In this document: positions 1-12,031 of the stretch, one piece after another
Numbering within the stretch: position 1 is the stretch's first letter
How the letters are laid out: the number at the start of each line of letters is the position of its first letter
Assembly (NCBI GenBank): GCA_022113835.1
Contig: JAILWY010000009.1
Coordinates: 8,780,001-8,844,000, forward strand
Origin: Atopsyche davidsoni
Taxonomy: Eukaryota; Arthropoda; Insecta; Trichoptera; Hydrobiosidae
Length of the DNA: 64,000 nt
Direction of reading: 5' to 3'
The notes under the pieces: generated by a model
Seen by the model: only the letters and a program-made list of their open reading frames with translations
Databases searched by the model: none
What the model was told of the DNA's origin: nothing
Position numbers and translations under genes: made by a program

Positions 1-1363
1 CAATAATCCTTTAATTATATTTTTTCATGCAATTGTTAAGTTTTTTTTAAATAGTTGATATTTGCAACCTTCATAATTGAGTGGGAAGCGAGCCGTGAGA
101 GAACTTTGCAAATGGACGCTCGTATCACATCGTCGGAGTTCAAAGAATTTCAATATCAATTTTCGTAGTCGAAATTTTTGATTGACGTTCGCAAAGGTCA
201 GCCGCCGCATGCACATGAAAAGATGTAATTCGCCTAGCGGTGATTCAGATTCCTCGGAACTGTTGACTTTCACCGGCGGGGCAGGCTGCCTGGGACGTGA
301 CACTGCGTCGTGATTTTCTATTCGGGACAATGGAAACTCGGCTAAGTGAGCTGACCACTCTGCAAAGATCACAAATCGACCGATAAGATTTTTACATCTT
401 GGTTGTATAACAGTGAAGAATGGAAGCGATATTGTGTACTTTAGATTATATTCACTTGAAGCATTGATATTTTAACAACATGATTAGCAGTGATAATCCT
501 GATATAATTAATTTAAGTGACTTACATAGGTTACGTAACTAAATTCCTTATTGATTAAAAAAAAATATTTTACATTGTTATTGTCATCTTTGAGGATTTA
601 AGTTCCCTGTCTAAAGAAGAGCTCAATGCGACGTACGAAACCCATTTCTTTGAATTGCTCAGTCCGTCGAGTGGTTGTCATGTCTTTCCTTGCTACATTT
701 TTCCTTCGATTTTGGCGACCTATAGCTAATACGTATTTCCTACGTATATTTCGTACGCGTATAAAAAGAATGCGATGCTTGCATAGGTAGGCAACTACGC
801 ATCAGTCTTTACGACGTATAATATTTATAACACAGACAATTACCTTCTTAATGACCATGTTCAGAAACAGCGTTAAAATTATTATTAATAGTATTTTAAA
901 CATGGTAATCTTATACGTAACACGTTTTTGCGACGAAGTTTTGTGTAAAAAAACAACACCTCGTAATAATAACGCTAACAAAAGTAAAAGTGGCTTTCAG
1001 TAATTATTCGAAAAATCAACAGTGTGTTCAAAATGTAACAGCGCAGCGCAATCTCGCTCAAAAATAGAGCTTCACACGCGGCGGCTATTAATATTGGCGG
1101 TTATTAAGGCATTAGTGTACAATAGCCGGTGCGGTAAGGCATTACGGGCCGCGGTCGGCGTCCGCGACGACGCCTGACGGTGACGATGACGATGACGGTG
1201 ACGGCGCTTCCGCCGGGTGCTGGGTCGGGCGTCGGGACGCGCACGCAGGCCGCTGCCCCGGCGGACCCGCGGGCTGGGCGCTTTGTGGATAGCCCGAATT
1301 CGGGAAAGCGGAAACGTAGCAAAAGCATGAATACAACTCATTATGTTTTGCGGTATTCGATAA
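1..1363. other. AT-rich noncoding DNA with a GC-rich island
   Basis: No gene is recognised. The first kilobase is AT-rich and featureless apart from a TATAAAAA word at 760. A GC-rich island lies at about 1072-1345 and contains a short degenerate hexamer repeat of TGACGG/TGACGA at 1175-1206. Several overlapping frames on both strands are open over the island, which is the signature of GC-rich noncoding DNA rather than a gene. Confidence 0.6.
1175..1206. repeat. Degenerate TGACGR hexamer repeat
   Basis: About five tandem copies of TGACGG/TGACGA run through this stretch inside a GC-rich island. It is a short simple repeat. One frame reads it as alternating Thr-Met/Val, but there is no other sign of coding. 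Confidence 0.7.
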
Positions 1364-1371
1364 CACTAGCT
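1364..1371. repeat. hAT target-site duplication, left copy
   Basis: CACTAGCT immediately precedes the CAG of the terminal inverted repeat. Its partner GACTAGCT at 1979-1986 follows the other end with one mismatch. The central TA fits the nnnTAnnn pattern. Confidence 0.75.
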
Positions 1372-1978
1372 CAGAGGTGTCAAACTCAATTTTGCAGAGG
1401 GTCATATATTAAATTTAGAAGGTGTAGGCGGGCCAGATTCAAATAAAAAAAATGTACTGAATTATTATAACATTTTATTTATTTAATTATATAGTATATA
1501 ATATACGGTTGTTAAAAATCATATCAAAGTTATAAAAGAGGGTAATTATTTTGAGCTCGAGGATCCGGATACCTGACTTCTCTTGTTTTTGACAAGCTCA
1601 TTGATGTCAGGAATTATGTTCGTTGTAATTATTTAAATAATTGATTGGAGATGTTCATTCGTAAGTCTTGTGTGATGTTTGTTCTTATTTATTTTCATGA
1701 CGGAAAACATCTGCTCACATAAATAGGTACTACCAAACATGCACAGAATGCGTGCTGCATGCTTTTTTTAATTCCGGGTAGTTATCCAAACTCATGAAAT
1801 ATTGTGTATAAAATGTAAGAGCGTTAACCTCTTTAAATTTTTCTTCCAAAATACTGTCCGATTGAAGATCTATCAACTCTATCTATCTAGAAATCGAGTG
1901 AAGTCTAAAAGCTCTAAAAAACATGATTATTCTTTCTGTGACACATTGCGATCGCGAGCCGTATCTTTGACATGACTG
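1372..1978 (-). mobile_element. Internally deleted hAT transposon remnant with TIRs and 8-bp target duplication
   Basis: The left end reads CAGAGGTGTCAAACTC, a typical terminal inverted repeat of one large hAT group. The right end, TTTGACATGACTG, is its decayed complement, about 10 of 14 positions matching. The flanks CACTAGCT (1364-1371) and GACTAGCT (1979-1986) match at 7 of 8 bases and fit the nnnTAnnn duplication described for Buster-type hATs. Inside, on the minus strand, is the C-terminus of a hAT transposase. At about 607 bp the copy is far shorter than an autonomous element, so the 5' part of the gene is missing. It is old and certainly immobile by itself. The group assignment is from memory of TIR and protein motifs. 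Confidence 0.88.
1565..1885 (-). pseudogene. hAT transposase C-terminal fragment (dimerisation domain), frameshifted
   Basis: The minus strand encodes a recognisable hAT dimerisation region. An upstream block contains ELIDLQSD and EEKFKEVNALTFYTQYF. A second block reads FGSTYLCEQMFSVMK followed by TRLTNEHLQS, the hallmark of transposases related to ZBED5/FAM200/SCAND3-type domesticated genes. The two blocks are in different frames, and the likely indel is in the seven-T run at about 1763-1769. An in-frame TAA at 1633-1635 cuts the second block before a tail containing TTNIIPDINELVKNK. A further stop lies just upstream of the first block. The zinc finger and catalytic core are absent, so no functional protein can be made. 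The enclosing TIRs show it is a transposon relic, not a domesticated gene. Confidence 0.88.
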
Positions 1979-1986
1979 GACTAGCT
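1979..1986. repeat. hAT target-site duplication, right copy
   Basis: GACTAGCT directly follows the decayed right terminal repeat and matches the left copy at 7 of 8 bases. The single mismatch is in line with the age suggested by the frameshift and stops inside the element. Confidence 0.7.
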
Positions 1987-4110
1987 ATAACAAGATATTT
2001 CTAGAAATTTCCAAAAATGTGTATATCAACTCTAAAAAGCCTAAACACATTGGATTTTATTTCAAAGAATTCCCGATCTGAATTAACATAACGACTTTAA
2101 ATATATTTTTCATTCATTATAATGTGTTTCGAAGAAATTTAAAATTAAACAGGTTTAACTCCTAGCTGAATTGCATGTTTGCAAAATAAAAAGCTATTAT
2201 AATAAGTCGTTTTGATAAATCCACCGATCGCACCTTCATCATTAAAATACCATTAAGCTTGCATTGTTACGATGATGTGCACACAATCGGGTGTCTGGTA
2301 ATATCTTGATCTTGCGATATATTAATACTGTGAAAAAACGTAGTTCTACATACTGCTTATTCATATCTTTTGCTGTGAAAAATTGGGGGTTTTATTCAAA
2401 GAAATTCCGTTCTACGCAAGGTGCCAGCGGGAAGACCCGGTGAGTTATGAAGATAATAAATCTGAGCCCAGAAACCGACGTCATATAGGACGCTCAAAGT
2501 TTTACGTATCGATATTAACCAATTTATAAAAAAAATAAAATCCAATGAAATCCGGCAATACACATAAATAACCCATGCCGAGCAATAGCGGGAGATTCCG
2601 AGATGGTTCGATCGGAATAAACGTACAGCATTTTTAGCTATGAAGCATTAGCAATGAAAATGTTTAGATGAAAAACGACCTACAGCAAAGAAATTCGTAA
2701 CTAAACGAACGCACTTCGGTCCTGCTTCCTAACCATACTTTTACTCCGATCGCCAAGAAATGGCGCAGAAGTGGGATATTAAGGCTGGCGTAATTAATTG
2801 GGTCTTTTTCCTGACATATGGCTTCCGTTTAGCAGTCATTTGTCTAAGTCTTGCGGTGCGTCGGCTCTCAGGGCGCCGGCGGCGGTCTGGATACTCTCCA
2901 CAGCGTTAATCGGAGAAAGAAATTGATACTGTCCTTTGAAAAAATGCTAACATATACCGTGTGTAATTGCTAGATGTTTAACATCATTGTCGTTTTACTC
3001 GAGAAGATAGATACTTGCGCAATCGAGTCGTCTAGAACGGAGGAATACTGATATGCACGCGTATTACAAAATAAACATTTACATCTGGTAGATAGTTCGA
3101 TTTGAATACGGGACGCATTCTTACATCCCACTCCCGACGCTAGCGGCCCATTCATAAATTAATTATCAAATGACTGTTGCATCTTCCGACGCGTCGTCCT
3201 CTCTCATTCGAACGAGACCACTGCTGTGTCGCACGCATCTTCCCACTGGCCGGCCGTTCATTCATGGCGAGCGGACTCGCCCACCAGCAGAGCCGGACAA
3301 GACGGACGGCCGTTTCGCAACGTCACGCGAGGACCGCGCCGGACGGTCCTGATGTAATTGACTCGCTCGTGACAAATAATGAACCCGCCCGTCAATCCGA
3401 ATCGCCCTATATTGGTCCACAATGGCTGACCGGGTGCGCTCGCTCTCGCTGAATGAGAAATAAAACGCTCGCGTCTGATCGTTTCCGATTTATGTATGTT
3501 TTTGATGTCCGAGTGAATGGGCAGGCATGGAAAAACGACCGGTTATTGGCTGTTATGCCGGGGTCGATGCGACTTTCTGAAAATAGTAGGATATTTATCA
3601 CAGGTACTGGGACCGATATCGATTTTCCAGGAATAGAATCCGAAGGCTTCCGTTTTTCTTTCATTGCAGAAGTGGTGAAAGATAAACAAGAGACGAGAGA
3701 TGGATTCGAATACCCGCGGGCCGGCCGGGCATGATGACCGCCGCCTCGGGGGAGACGACTCGTGATAATTTTCAAAAAATATTTCACTAAATTGCGACGC
3801 GCCGTTTTTAGATGAGAAAAATTAATTCGCTGTATTCGCAGGTCGCTAAATTTAATGATAAAATACAAAATTGACGTAATTTTTTAAAAATATCACAATA
3901 AAAAATAGCCTTACGAGAAACCTTCCAGAAAGACAGCAGATGCAAACCGAATTCAACGGCGTGTTTGTTTTGTAATGACGTTCTGTAGGTACACGATAAG
4001 TGAGGAGCAGCTCGTTTGTCACAGGCTTGCGCCGCGGCAGTAGGGGCGGCTAATTGATCACTAACACAATAATCTCTAATCCACTTACAGAAGTTAAATA
4101 ATTCCGCAAT
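1987..4110. other. Noncoding DNA with GC-rich islands
   Basis: No gene is recognised. AT-rich sequence to about 2700 is followed by islands near 2700-2930 and 3120-3475, then a mixed stretch to 3760. The longest frame of the whole window (153 codons, minus, 3407-3868) lies here. A 93-codon plus-strand frame overlaps it, and neither shows a domain or a codon pattern I would trust. Candidate enhancer-type DNA. Confidence 0.55.
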
Positions 4111-4455
4111 TACCTCGGCGCGCCGCGAGTGGGAGAGTGCGTGGCGCGCTCGACAAGGCCGGGATCCAGGGACTGGGTCCATCGTCTCGAGTACTCTTCC
4201 CTGCACTCTGCTCTGCCAACAATCAACCGTTCGGCGAGGTGCGTCAGCTCGTCTCGTGTTGCTCTGAATTACGCGGTTCTCTCTACAGCCGGTCCATTTA
4301 GCTTTATCGCTTCAGTTGTGAAGTGTCTCTCATTTAGATGGTCTTGAATATAAACAGAGTCAGATGCTTGAGAATTGTGTGCCACTTAAAACCTACATAA
4401 TATATTACTACTAGCGCAGCACACTGAGAGCTCTATAATTGCATTGAAAGGCAAG
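4111..4455 (+). other. Candidate first (untranslated) exon ending at a strong splice donor
   Basis: A GC-rich stretch is followed by TCAGTTGTG at about 4313, which fits the arthropod initiator TCAGT. The stretch ends at 4455 with GGCAAG followed by GTAAGTA, a near-consensus 5' splice site. A GGTCTT word lies about +27 from the initiator A, one base off the expected downstream-element position, so promoter support is weak. The 72-codon frame here has no recognised domain. This could be a plus-strand alternative first exon, or only an enhancer with a chance donor. Confidence 0.2.
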
Positions 4456-6340
4456 GTAAGTAAACATATTGCATATGTGACCTATTCAATCAGTATTATT
4501 GATTTTAGCAATTGCAGTTACTAAACTTCAGGTCTCTGTCGTAGTTAATTATCGGCTCTCGGAATAATCCATTGGATTCGTGTTAATCCATTTCAAAGTT
4601 TCGGGTCCATGGTTATTTTGACTGAAAATAGTAGAAGTGGTTAAGCAAGACTAACTGTTCATAGTAAGGTATTTAACAATTGTAAATTCTCCTATAGTAT
4701 TAGTATAGACTTTAAAAACTTCATGTGAATGATTTTGATATTTAAAAAGGCGTACAATTGGAATGGATATCGATTTGAAAATTAAAAAATTCAATACGTT
4801 TTGTTGTTTAAAACATATTCAGGCTGTATAAAGAAATATTTCTAAGCGCGGAATACATAAGGTGTATATTTTATTATGAATTTCTTTGCTCCAGAAAGAA
4901 ATAAACGTGTATGTATTGCGCTATCAATTAGTGTTGTCAATAAAACACGTTTTGGCTTACACTTAGCTAGCAAAGTGAGAGCTGTCTCTGAGGCCGTAGA
5001 TGCAGTGAATTAATATCATTTCACTTACACAAACACACGGCCGTTAGCAAATTACGAAAGATGGCGCAATTATTCACACGTCTCAGGCACGTTGAACTTC
5101 GGCTACGGTTGCCAAATTATGATGTGTTCAACTACTGGTCGGAGCCAGGGCTGGTACAGAAGTATGTGAGAACTGGGTCGCACTGCCGTATAAATTAATA
5201 AGACCTGATAAATCTCCATACGACTGTCCGCGTCTCGGCTGGGCTAGGCGCTGATCACGTATTCAGGTAGGCCATTGTGAGACGAGCAACTGTACGACCC
5301 GCGGGAGCTTGACAATGTGGCAAAATTGGGTTCAAGGAAAAAATAGTCACATAAGTACTTCAGTGTATCTTTTGATACATGGGTACATTTTTTTAACGCC
5401 ACGATTGATAGCACGATCAAAAGCTTCATCGATACGGTACATCTATCAAATAGAATTATTATTGTCAGTAAAATAATACATTTATGAAATGCTATTGTAA
5501 TCATTACAACATCAAGTGGTCAATCTGCAATCGACTATTAGAAATTGACGCCGAAGAGTCACGCAACACCTTTGTCTGAGATTTAATATTGAATATTTTT
5601 ACATTGATAGCATTTTTCTATAAATTTTATAGAAAATTTAAACGATTAATTGTACGACTGTTAATTTTTGTAGGGAACGTGATTGACGAATTTTATGTTT
5701 TTGATACGATTTAAAAAATTCTTATAACTATTTTCAAATGGTAAAATAGATAATTAAAAATTCCACTGGAACATCAAGAGCTGTTTCGCTTTGCAAAGAC
5801 ACCGCAAAATTTGAAAAAAAAAAATCAGAAGTCTTTTCAACGGTTTGGTTTTATTTATATTTATATATTGGAGCATTATAAAATAAATATATTAACAACC
5901 AATATAATAAATGTCAATGCTCAAAATTGTTTGCGGTTAAATTACATATTTATTAAATGAAACCTCTTGACATGATGAGATGACACGAGGGTTAAATATA
6001 TACACGATTTTTTATCAAAATAGCTTCGTTGTGTAAAATTAGCAAAAAAATTATTAGCAGTATTCTCAATTGCTTTTGGCTTCAGCTTTTTTGACATGGC
6101 TTATGACACAAATAATAAAGCATATACAATTTAATTATTTATAAAAAAAATTGCAATAGCGAGTTTCCACACATAACGACTTCATTTATACCGCATATAA
6201 TGTCAGTATGTTTCAATTTAATATTACAGGTAGAACGTTATTTATTCTCTTATAAGTACGTGCGATTACTGCGAGTAATACTCACACAATTAATCAAAAT
6301 GTATAACTCATAAAACACACGTTCTTTTAACTAGAGAAAA
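4456..6340. other. Noncoding DNA: one island, then an AT-rich desert
   Basis: A moderately GC-rich island spans about 4960-5320. From 5330 to 6340 the sequence is very AT-rich, with A/T runs and no open frame, repeat or RNA gene that I can support. Confidence 0.6.
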
Positions 6341-6502
6341 ATGCAAGAGTGTATGACATCATCTCTCCGCGCGCGAGTCGAGTTGCATAACACGTGACGC
6401 CGGCCGAGGCGAGCTGCGAGCAGACTCCGAGGACCGGCACTTCAAACAATCCTCGATGGCCACAATTATCGACATTTATAAAAATTTGATTCGACTTTTA
6501 TT

Positions 6503-6553
6503 ACTTACCTGAATAATAAAAAAAATAAGGCCAATTTTGTAAACCGTTTAGTA
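6503..6553 (-). promoter_or_regulatory. Recursive-splicing (ratchet) site, zero-length exon
   Basis: Read on the minus strand, a branch-point-like TACTAAAC (around 6549) is followed by a pyrimidine-rich stretch ending TTATTATTCAG. This abuts GTAAGTAA directly, with the junction between 6509 and 6508. The juxtaposed 3' splice site and ideal 5' splice site with no exon between them is the ratchet-point architecture defined in Drosophila long introns. There, an intron is removed stepwise and the site regenerates a donor after each step. It implies that this position is inside a long intron of a minus-strand gene. A GC-rich island (about 6360-6450) follows downstream of the junction. A chance match to CAGGTAAGT is possible, but the preceding tract makes it unlikely. 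Confidence 0.65.
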
Positions 6554-6559
6554 GGTTTG

Positions 6560-7080
6560 AAGCCGATTTATGTAATTCCTAATTTCTACCGCCCGAGGGA
6601 TCTCGTTGATTATTAAAAAAATCGACAATGAGTTACACTAACGAATGTTCTAGAACCGCCCAGGGGACTTCTCTATAAAGAAGCTTTGCTGGTGGTAACG
6701 ACTCGCGCAGACGAGTTATATTATAAACACGTTAAAGCTTGCGCAACGCGTTAGCCAATAACTTGGCGAATTTAATCTCGCGAAGAGACTGTGGAAACTT
6801 CACAAACTGCGTTAAAAGCGCCTATTCTTCCTGCATACTAATGACAACGAAACAAATCAATCAAATCTGACAGAAGATTATTTATTCATAAATTTAATAC
6901 TGCATGTTTTTTTTTCACGCGTTCCTAATTACAACCGGAAAATTTCTCTTTTTACAAATAAATACGTGGCTATATTAAATTTAATTCTATCATTTACGAT
7001 TAGGAGGGTTCGAAGAAACGAGCGAAGGTTTAATCGAGTTTCTAAGAAGCATAAAAGTAACGCGGGCGATATTTCAAAAG
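6560..7080. other. Noncoding intronic-type DNA
   Basis: Mixed-composition sequence follows the ratchet site on its acceptor side, with a moderately GC-rich patch at about 6590-6800. No open frame, repeat or RNA gene is recognised. Confidence 0.55.
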
Positions 7081-8340
7081 GGTTACCGAAAAATCACGGT
7101 TTTCATGGTGTAATATAGCGAGAAAATTGAAAACAATACGTTGAATGTGAGGGAAATTGGAAAATGGAGGTTGCATGCGGCGACCCCGGGGGAGAGGCCC
7201 CGCACACTAGCCGGCCGATCCTGCACCGGAGCCCATTTGAATACAGAGCAAGATGTGCGACACGTCGAGGAGTGCCTGCATCAACATCCCCTCGGGAATT
7301 TAAATTGATCAATTTTAGATTTCATACCTGCCCTGGTAATGAATCTTGTCGTAAGTAATGAGTGTCCCTCAGTACCGAGGTCGGTGCACCGAACTACTCG
7401 GCAGGAATTCCACCGACCTGAAATTATGGCAATCACCGTTGGTAATAACTCACATCCGTGAATAAGGAACCGATACACCTGATGTTTATTTATAATTTAT
7501 TTATTTTAAGAGAAATTACAGGCCCTATAAATTATACAGCGAGCACAGAATATCTTAGAGTAAAAGAAGAAAGTATGTAATTAAAATAAAATAAATAAAC
7601 CATGTATTATGCGTAGCTTTGAATACAAGAATTGACAATGCTTAAACTGCATAGCCAATATTATCAAAATATTTACATAATCTTTCGTTGGGAAAGATCA
7701 TATAGTAATATTGACTGGGTCATTTGGTAAGACGGTAAAAAATATACCCGCGTAAAACCACAAGTAATGAGAAACTCAATTAGATAATTACTGGCGAGTA
7801 AACCTCACACAGATTACTGGCGAGCGCTGCAATTTTATTTATGAAACAATGCTGAAAAAAATGACATGATTGGTAATCGGTAATTTCCGTTCATAATCAA
7901 TTGAACTATAAACAATTTATTGTATCTTATCGCACGTGATTGGATTAAAGTTGAATCTGTTGTTTGTCAACAATGTTTGTACACGTTTTTATTATCCGAT
8001 TTCACATCTAAGACAAACGAACTTACAGTAAGAATATTGAAATATTGTGGAGTGTTTCCTGTGTTTGTATTTCTTATTACTGCGGTGCCCATTACTCCGG
8101 CGACGGAGGCGATCGTTACTTTCTTTAGAACTCCAATCGTCAGGAGCCTCAGGCGGACATTTTTAGTCGTCGGCCAAGGGAGAATCGAAGAACCGATACT
8201 CGTGGGCGTATCAAACCTCAGGAGAAAGGACCAGAGTTACAAGTTAGAACTAATAGTTCTGGTTCTGGTCTCAACGAGCCTTGGGGTATTGCTTTATTAG
8301 AGTCGATATGATCCTGTATCGAATAGACTGACTTAGGCAA
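7081..8340. other. GC-rich islands in AT-rich DNA
   Basis: Islands lie at about 7160-7290, 7365-7460 and 8090-8300. A 126-codon plus-strand frame (7920-8300) has hydrophobic ends but begins in AT-rich filler, with no recognised domain, promoter or splice support. The palindrome AGAACTAATAGTTCT (8246-8260, 7-bp arms) sits in the last island and could be a dimeric factor site. Confidence 0.5.
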
Positions 8341-10130
8341 GTGATTATCCTTAAGGTGTGCATTTTTTAGGTTGTTGTTAGCCGACATAAAATCAAAATC
8401 AAAAAATATATATAAAAAAAACCATTAGCTGGGTCATAGGCAACTAGGTGAATTTAATGTATCGTGTAATTAAACTTTACTAGAAACCGAACAAAATGTG
8501 AGTCAAATTGATACAAAAATACTTGATTGAATTTAGAAATGGTGTCAAACCGCGTATACATAATTTGGAAAATGTTTTAAGGTAAAAATATTGGTTTCAG
8601 AGTTCAATAAAAATGAAAGTAAATACACGCGAACTGAGTGAACTCGACTTGAATGGTTCGAGTACCTACTTTGTAGTAATCATTCAGAATGATATAACAC
8701 ATTCTGTTGAGATTTGAATGTGTACCTACCGTCATAGATTGTTTCAATCAAATTGATTGGTTCAAAGCATTGATTGATTCTGTTTACTTAAAAGCCTTTT
8801 CGGGAATTAAACTTGGGAGGTTTTAATTCTTTGAAACCGGAAATTGGAGAGAATCCAATATTCTGCCCTAGTAACACCGTAATACTCGCCGGCCAATTCA
8901 TTAGTGTGAGTTTGTGTGTGTGTTCGGCCACTGCCGTGAGTGTCAGATTTCCTTGCCCGATAGGCGGACTCCAGAAATTGATAGTTAAAAGCGTGGGCGC
9001 TGGTTCGATACAGTTTACTGCTCCGCTGACTCAGCGCGCATTGAAACTTCTCGTCTGTGTAAAAGCACGATGACAGCTACTCCACTCCACCGGCATCTTA
9101 ATAAGCCGGCCTCGCAGCGGACTAGGGACAGCAAAGTACGCAACTTCGGTTCTAAAGTGGCGGCGAGATTGCGCCACTTCTCGAGGAAAGGTACGGCCGC
9201 CATTATCACACACTACAATAAAAATGTAACAACAGTACAAATATTATGAAAGTGGACCTAATCATTGTTGTGTTTGATCGACGGCTCCGCGCCACGGCCG
9301 GGACTACCGGAATAAACACGAGAGTTTATCGACCAACCGTAAACTTGTATCTTTTTTGTAAGAGCTCTCGTCCGACTTAACTACGAACGAGAGGAAACGT
9401 TATTCTTATTTGGACATTCGTAATCCACTTTGCTTTCGGCACTTCAAAAATGACATCATCGGAATCTTTTCCTGTGTTTTTATGGGTATGTGCCCTTTAA
9501 AGCGTGCGTTTAAACGCGTCCTAAACACGAACTCAATCTTGTGCAATGTACGTTGACAATATTACCTATTAAGAAAAATAATTATAAAAAAAATATCACA
9601 TTAAATACCAACAACAAAAAATACAAGCGTGTAACCTTGAATAGGTACACAAAATAAATACAATAATGAATCGGCGTAAGCGTAAAGTACCTATACATTT
9701 CAAAAGAAATTGACATGTCAAGAGTGATCGGACGTAAACGAATCATTCTTTCGTCGGAACATGATAAATGCGTGTGGCTCCGAGCAGCATTGTGTCGCGT
9801 TTCACTAGCGCGGTAGGCTTGCGAGCGGTCTTACAAATCACCGAATAACGTGGCGGCGGTGAATGCTGATCGGTCCCATTGTGTAATCAATACTCGCCGT
9901 CGTAATGAGGGGCATTCACGATCGTTAATGTACTGCAATCTACATCTCGGCGAATCGATGCACGGAATCGACGATACGGCTGAGGACATCATCACCACAG
10001 ACTACAACGAGACTGACGGAATCGGAAAACGCCACAACCTTTTCTCGCCGCATCGAGTTTGACCGGCGCGGAGCGGGTCACGCGACCCGCTTTTCAGTTT
10101 ATTGAATTTTGTGTTTATCAATGGTAATTT
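8341..10130. other. GC-rich islands in AT-rich DNA
   Basis: Islands occur at about 8870-9200, 9260-9320 and 9770-10085. They are separated by AT-rich sequence with no recognised gene, repeat or RNA. Open frames of 64-86 codons overlap on both strands and are treated as chance. Confidence 0.5.
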
Positions 10131-12000
10131 ATCAGCGGTTTTCATTAAGTTTTATTATCGGTTTATAGTTTGTTGAACATTGAAGGTCTGCGATAACCTT
10201 TTAGCGATACGTTCGAGTCGATTCTGATACAACCGAGGCGATAAAACTCCGCCGTCCATTGAGTTCGGGTAGCCTGCCAAAAGAGAAGCAGACGCGACAC
10301 GAGCCCTGCGCCTGCACTCCGCCGGGCAGCGGCGGGCATCGATCACCGGCGCAGAATTCGGAAACAAATGAGCGTGACAAACAACATGGCGCCGGTGGTT
10401 GGCATTCCGGACGCGGTAAAGGGAGAGACAAACGGCCGCGCGGCCGCTGCGACAATTAATCGCTGGAGATGAATCTGCATCACCTATTGAACCGAGCCAA
10501 TAGGAATGGTTAATTATTATACTAAAAGCACTGCGCGTTTTAATCCCAGTTGAATCTAATTTTAAACCTAAATGAAAATTCGCGAAGTCATTAGTGAAAA
10601 ACCACATAAAAAAAAAAGTTTTTTTTACATAAAGTAATTAACGTTGGGGTAAAAATGTACCCAAAACAAGATACTAAACAGAGGCAAATTAAAAGCTCCC
10701 GTGCAAGGTTTTCTAAATGACAAAAAAAACTTTGCAACGAGGGAGTCACGTGTGTTGGGGGTCGCGGCGGGCCCGGCCGGCTGCACCTCGGGGCGGCTGG
10801 CTATCAAAATGTAAAAACTTCGGCCTCCCCCGGGACACTATCTGCTGTGGCCGCCCAGGCGTGTGATGGCCCGCCCGCCGTAATTAGGGGACGTACCGGA
10901 GTGTGCCAGAATGCTCTGCAATGTTCCACAATCGCACGGAAGGGAGCGCGACACCGCTGCATATTCTATTTACTCCGAATACCTCCGGGAAATTCTACAC
11001 GAGTTCCAGCTGAGAAGAATGTATTATTACTGAAATTGGAGTCCGAATTGACGAGTCATCCGTAAGAGAAAAAAAAATCGACGATTGTAATTATTTTATT
11101 AAGAACGTAACAGAAGGCTGTCCAGTTTTTTTACTCCGCGATTTAAACAAATACACAACGTAAAATACGAATTTCACTTTTTAATGAACGCGTATTAAAA
11201 ATAATGATAAGTTACTGCAATGTACGCAAGCTTTTCGTATTGAGTAATGCGGAGAACGTCACCCGCCGTAACTTTGAAATAAAACTCACGAGATGTTCGG
11301 CGCCACGTTCGTGTTAGTCAATTATTCTTGATATATACAAATGATGAATTGATCGAATGAAAGCTGTCGCGTCGCTCTGATGACGATCTGTCACCGCAGC
11401 GTTAATTAGCGGTTCGGCCCGTAAGGCGACAGGAAGGAGAGCGAGACTCAAAATGTCGGATGCACTCGTTACGTGAAACGGCCCCGCCGGACAGTGCATC
11501 CGCTCCGGGCGGACTCTTCCAAGGCTGAACGTAATTCGCTCGGTGTTAATGCGAAATCGGGGGTTCGCAATTCGTTCGAAAATGCTAATGGCTCCGGTCG
11601 CGATTTGAATTTTGAGCGTTGACAAAGATCGCATTCGTGTGGCGATACTCGTCTCCGGAGACTGGATGCATATTAAGCGACGGCGATTGAAATTTATGCG
11701 ACTTGGCAAATTTTATCAGCCGAGTAATGCAAAATTTATTCCCGAATGGAGTAGGAGTGTAAATTGAAAATTGAATTATTACGTTTCCGGAGGCGCGGGC
11801 GAAACAAACTTTGCGGAGATTCCGGATTAACTTATTAATTACAAACAGAAACAATTTATTTATAGCTCATTTCGAAATGATTGAATTTAAATGGAATGTG
11901 ATAATTTGTTTTCGGAAGTGGCGAAGTTTCCGTGCCGGCCCATAAATAGGACGAGCGGACTCGTGGATATTTAGCGAACTAAAAACGTCATCGACAGTAA
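10131..12000. other. Dense GC-rich islands, candidate regulatory cluster
   Basis: Islands span about 10230-10470, 10735-10920 and 11260-11660, with AT-rich linkers. Frames of up to 150 codons (minus, 10155-10607) overlap frames on the other strand, lack any recognised domain and run into AT-rich filler. I regard the cluster as noncoding. Confidence 0.5.
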
Positions 12001-12031
12001 TTTCTCATGTGTCGCTCGTGGTCCATTTCAG

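Noticed and set aside
760..807. TATAAAAA followed by TCAGTC, core-promoter-like
   Set aside because: The initiator A lies about 44 bp from the TATA box instead of about 30, and no exon or donor follows nearby.
3407..3868. Longest open frame in the window, 153 codons, minus strand
   Set aside because: An overlapping 93-codon plus-strand frame covers the same bases, no domain is recognised, and it runs out of the GC-rich patch into AT-rich filler. There is no promoter or splice support.
4560..4621. Minus-strand acceptor followed by a 23-codon open frame (contains HGPETLKWINTNPMDY)
   Set aside because: The acceptor is good, but there is no donor and no upstream exon. Short open stretches after random acceptors are expected at this rate.
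7920..8300. 126-codon plus frame with hydrophobic stretches
   Set aside because: It begins in AT-rich filler without a start context, has no recognised family, and its second half is simply an island. Kept as chance.
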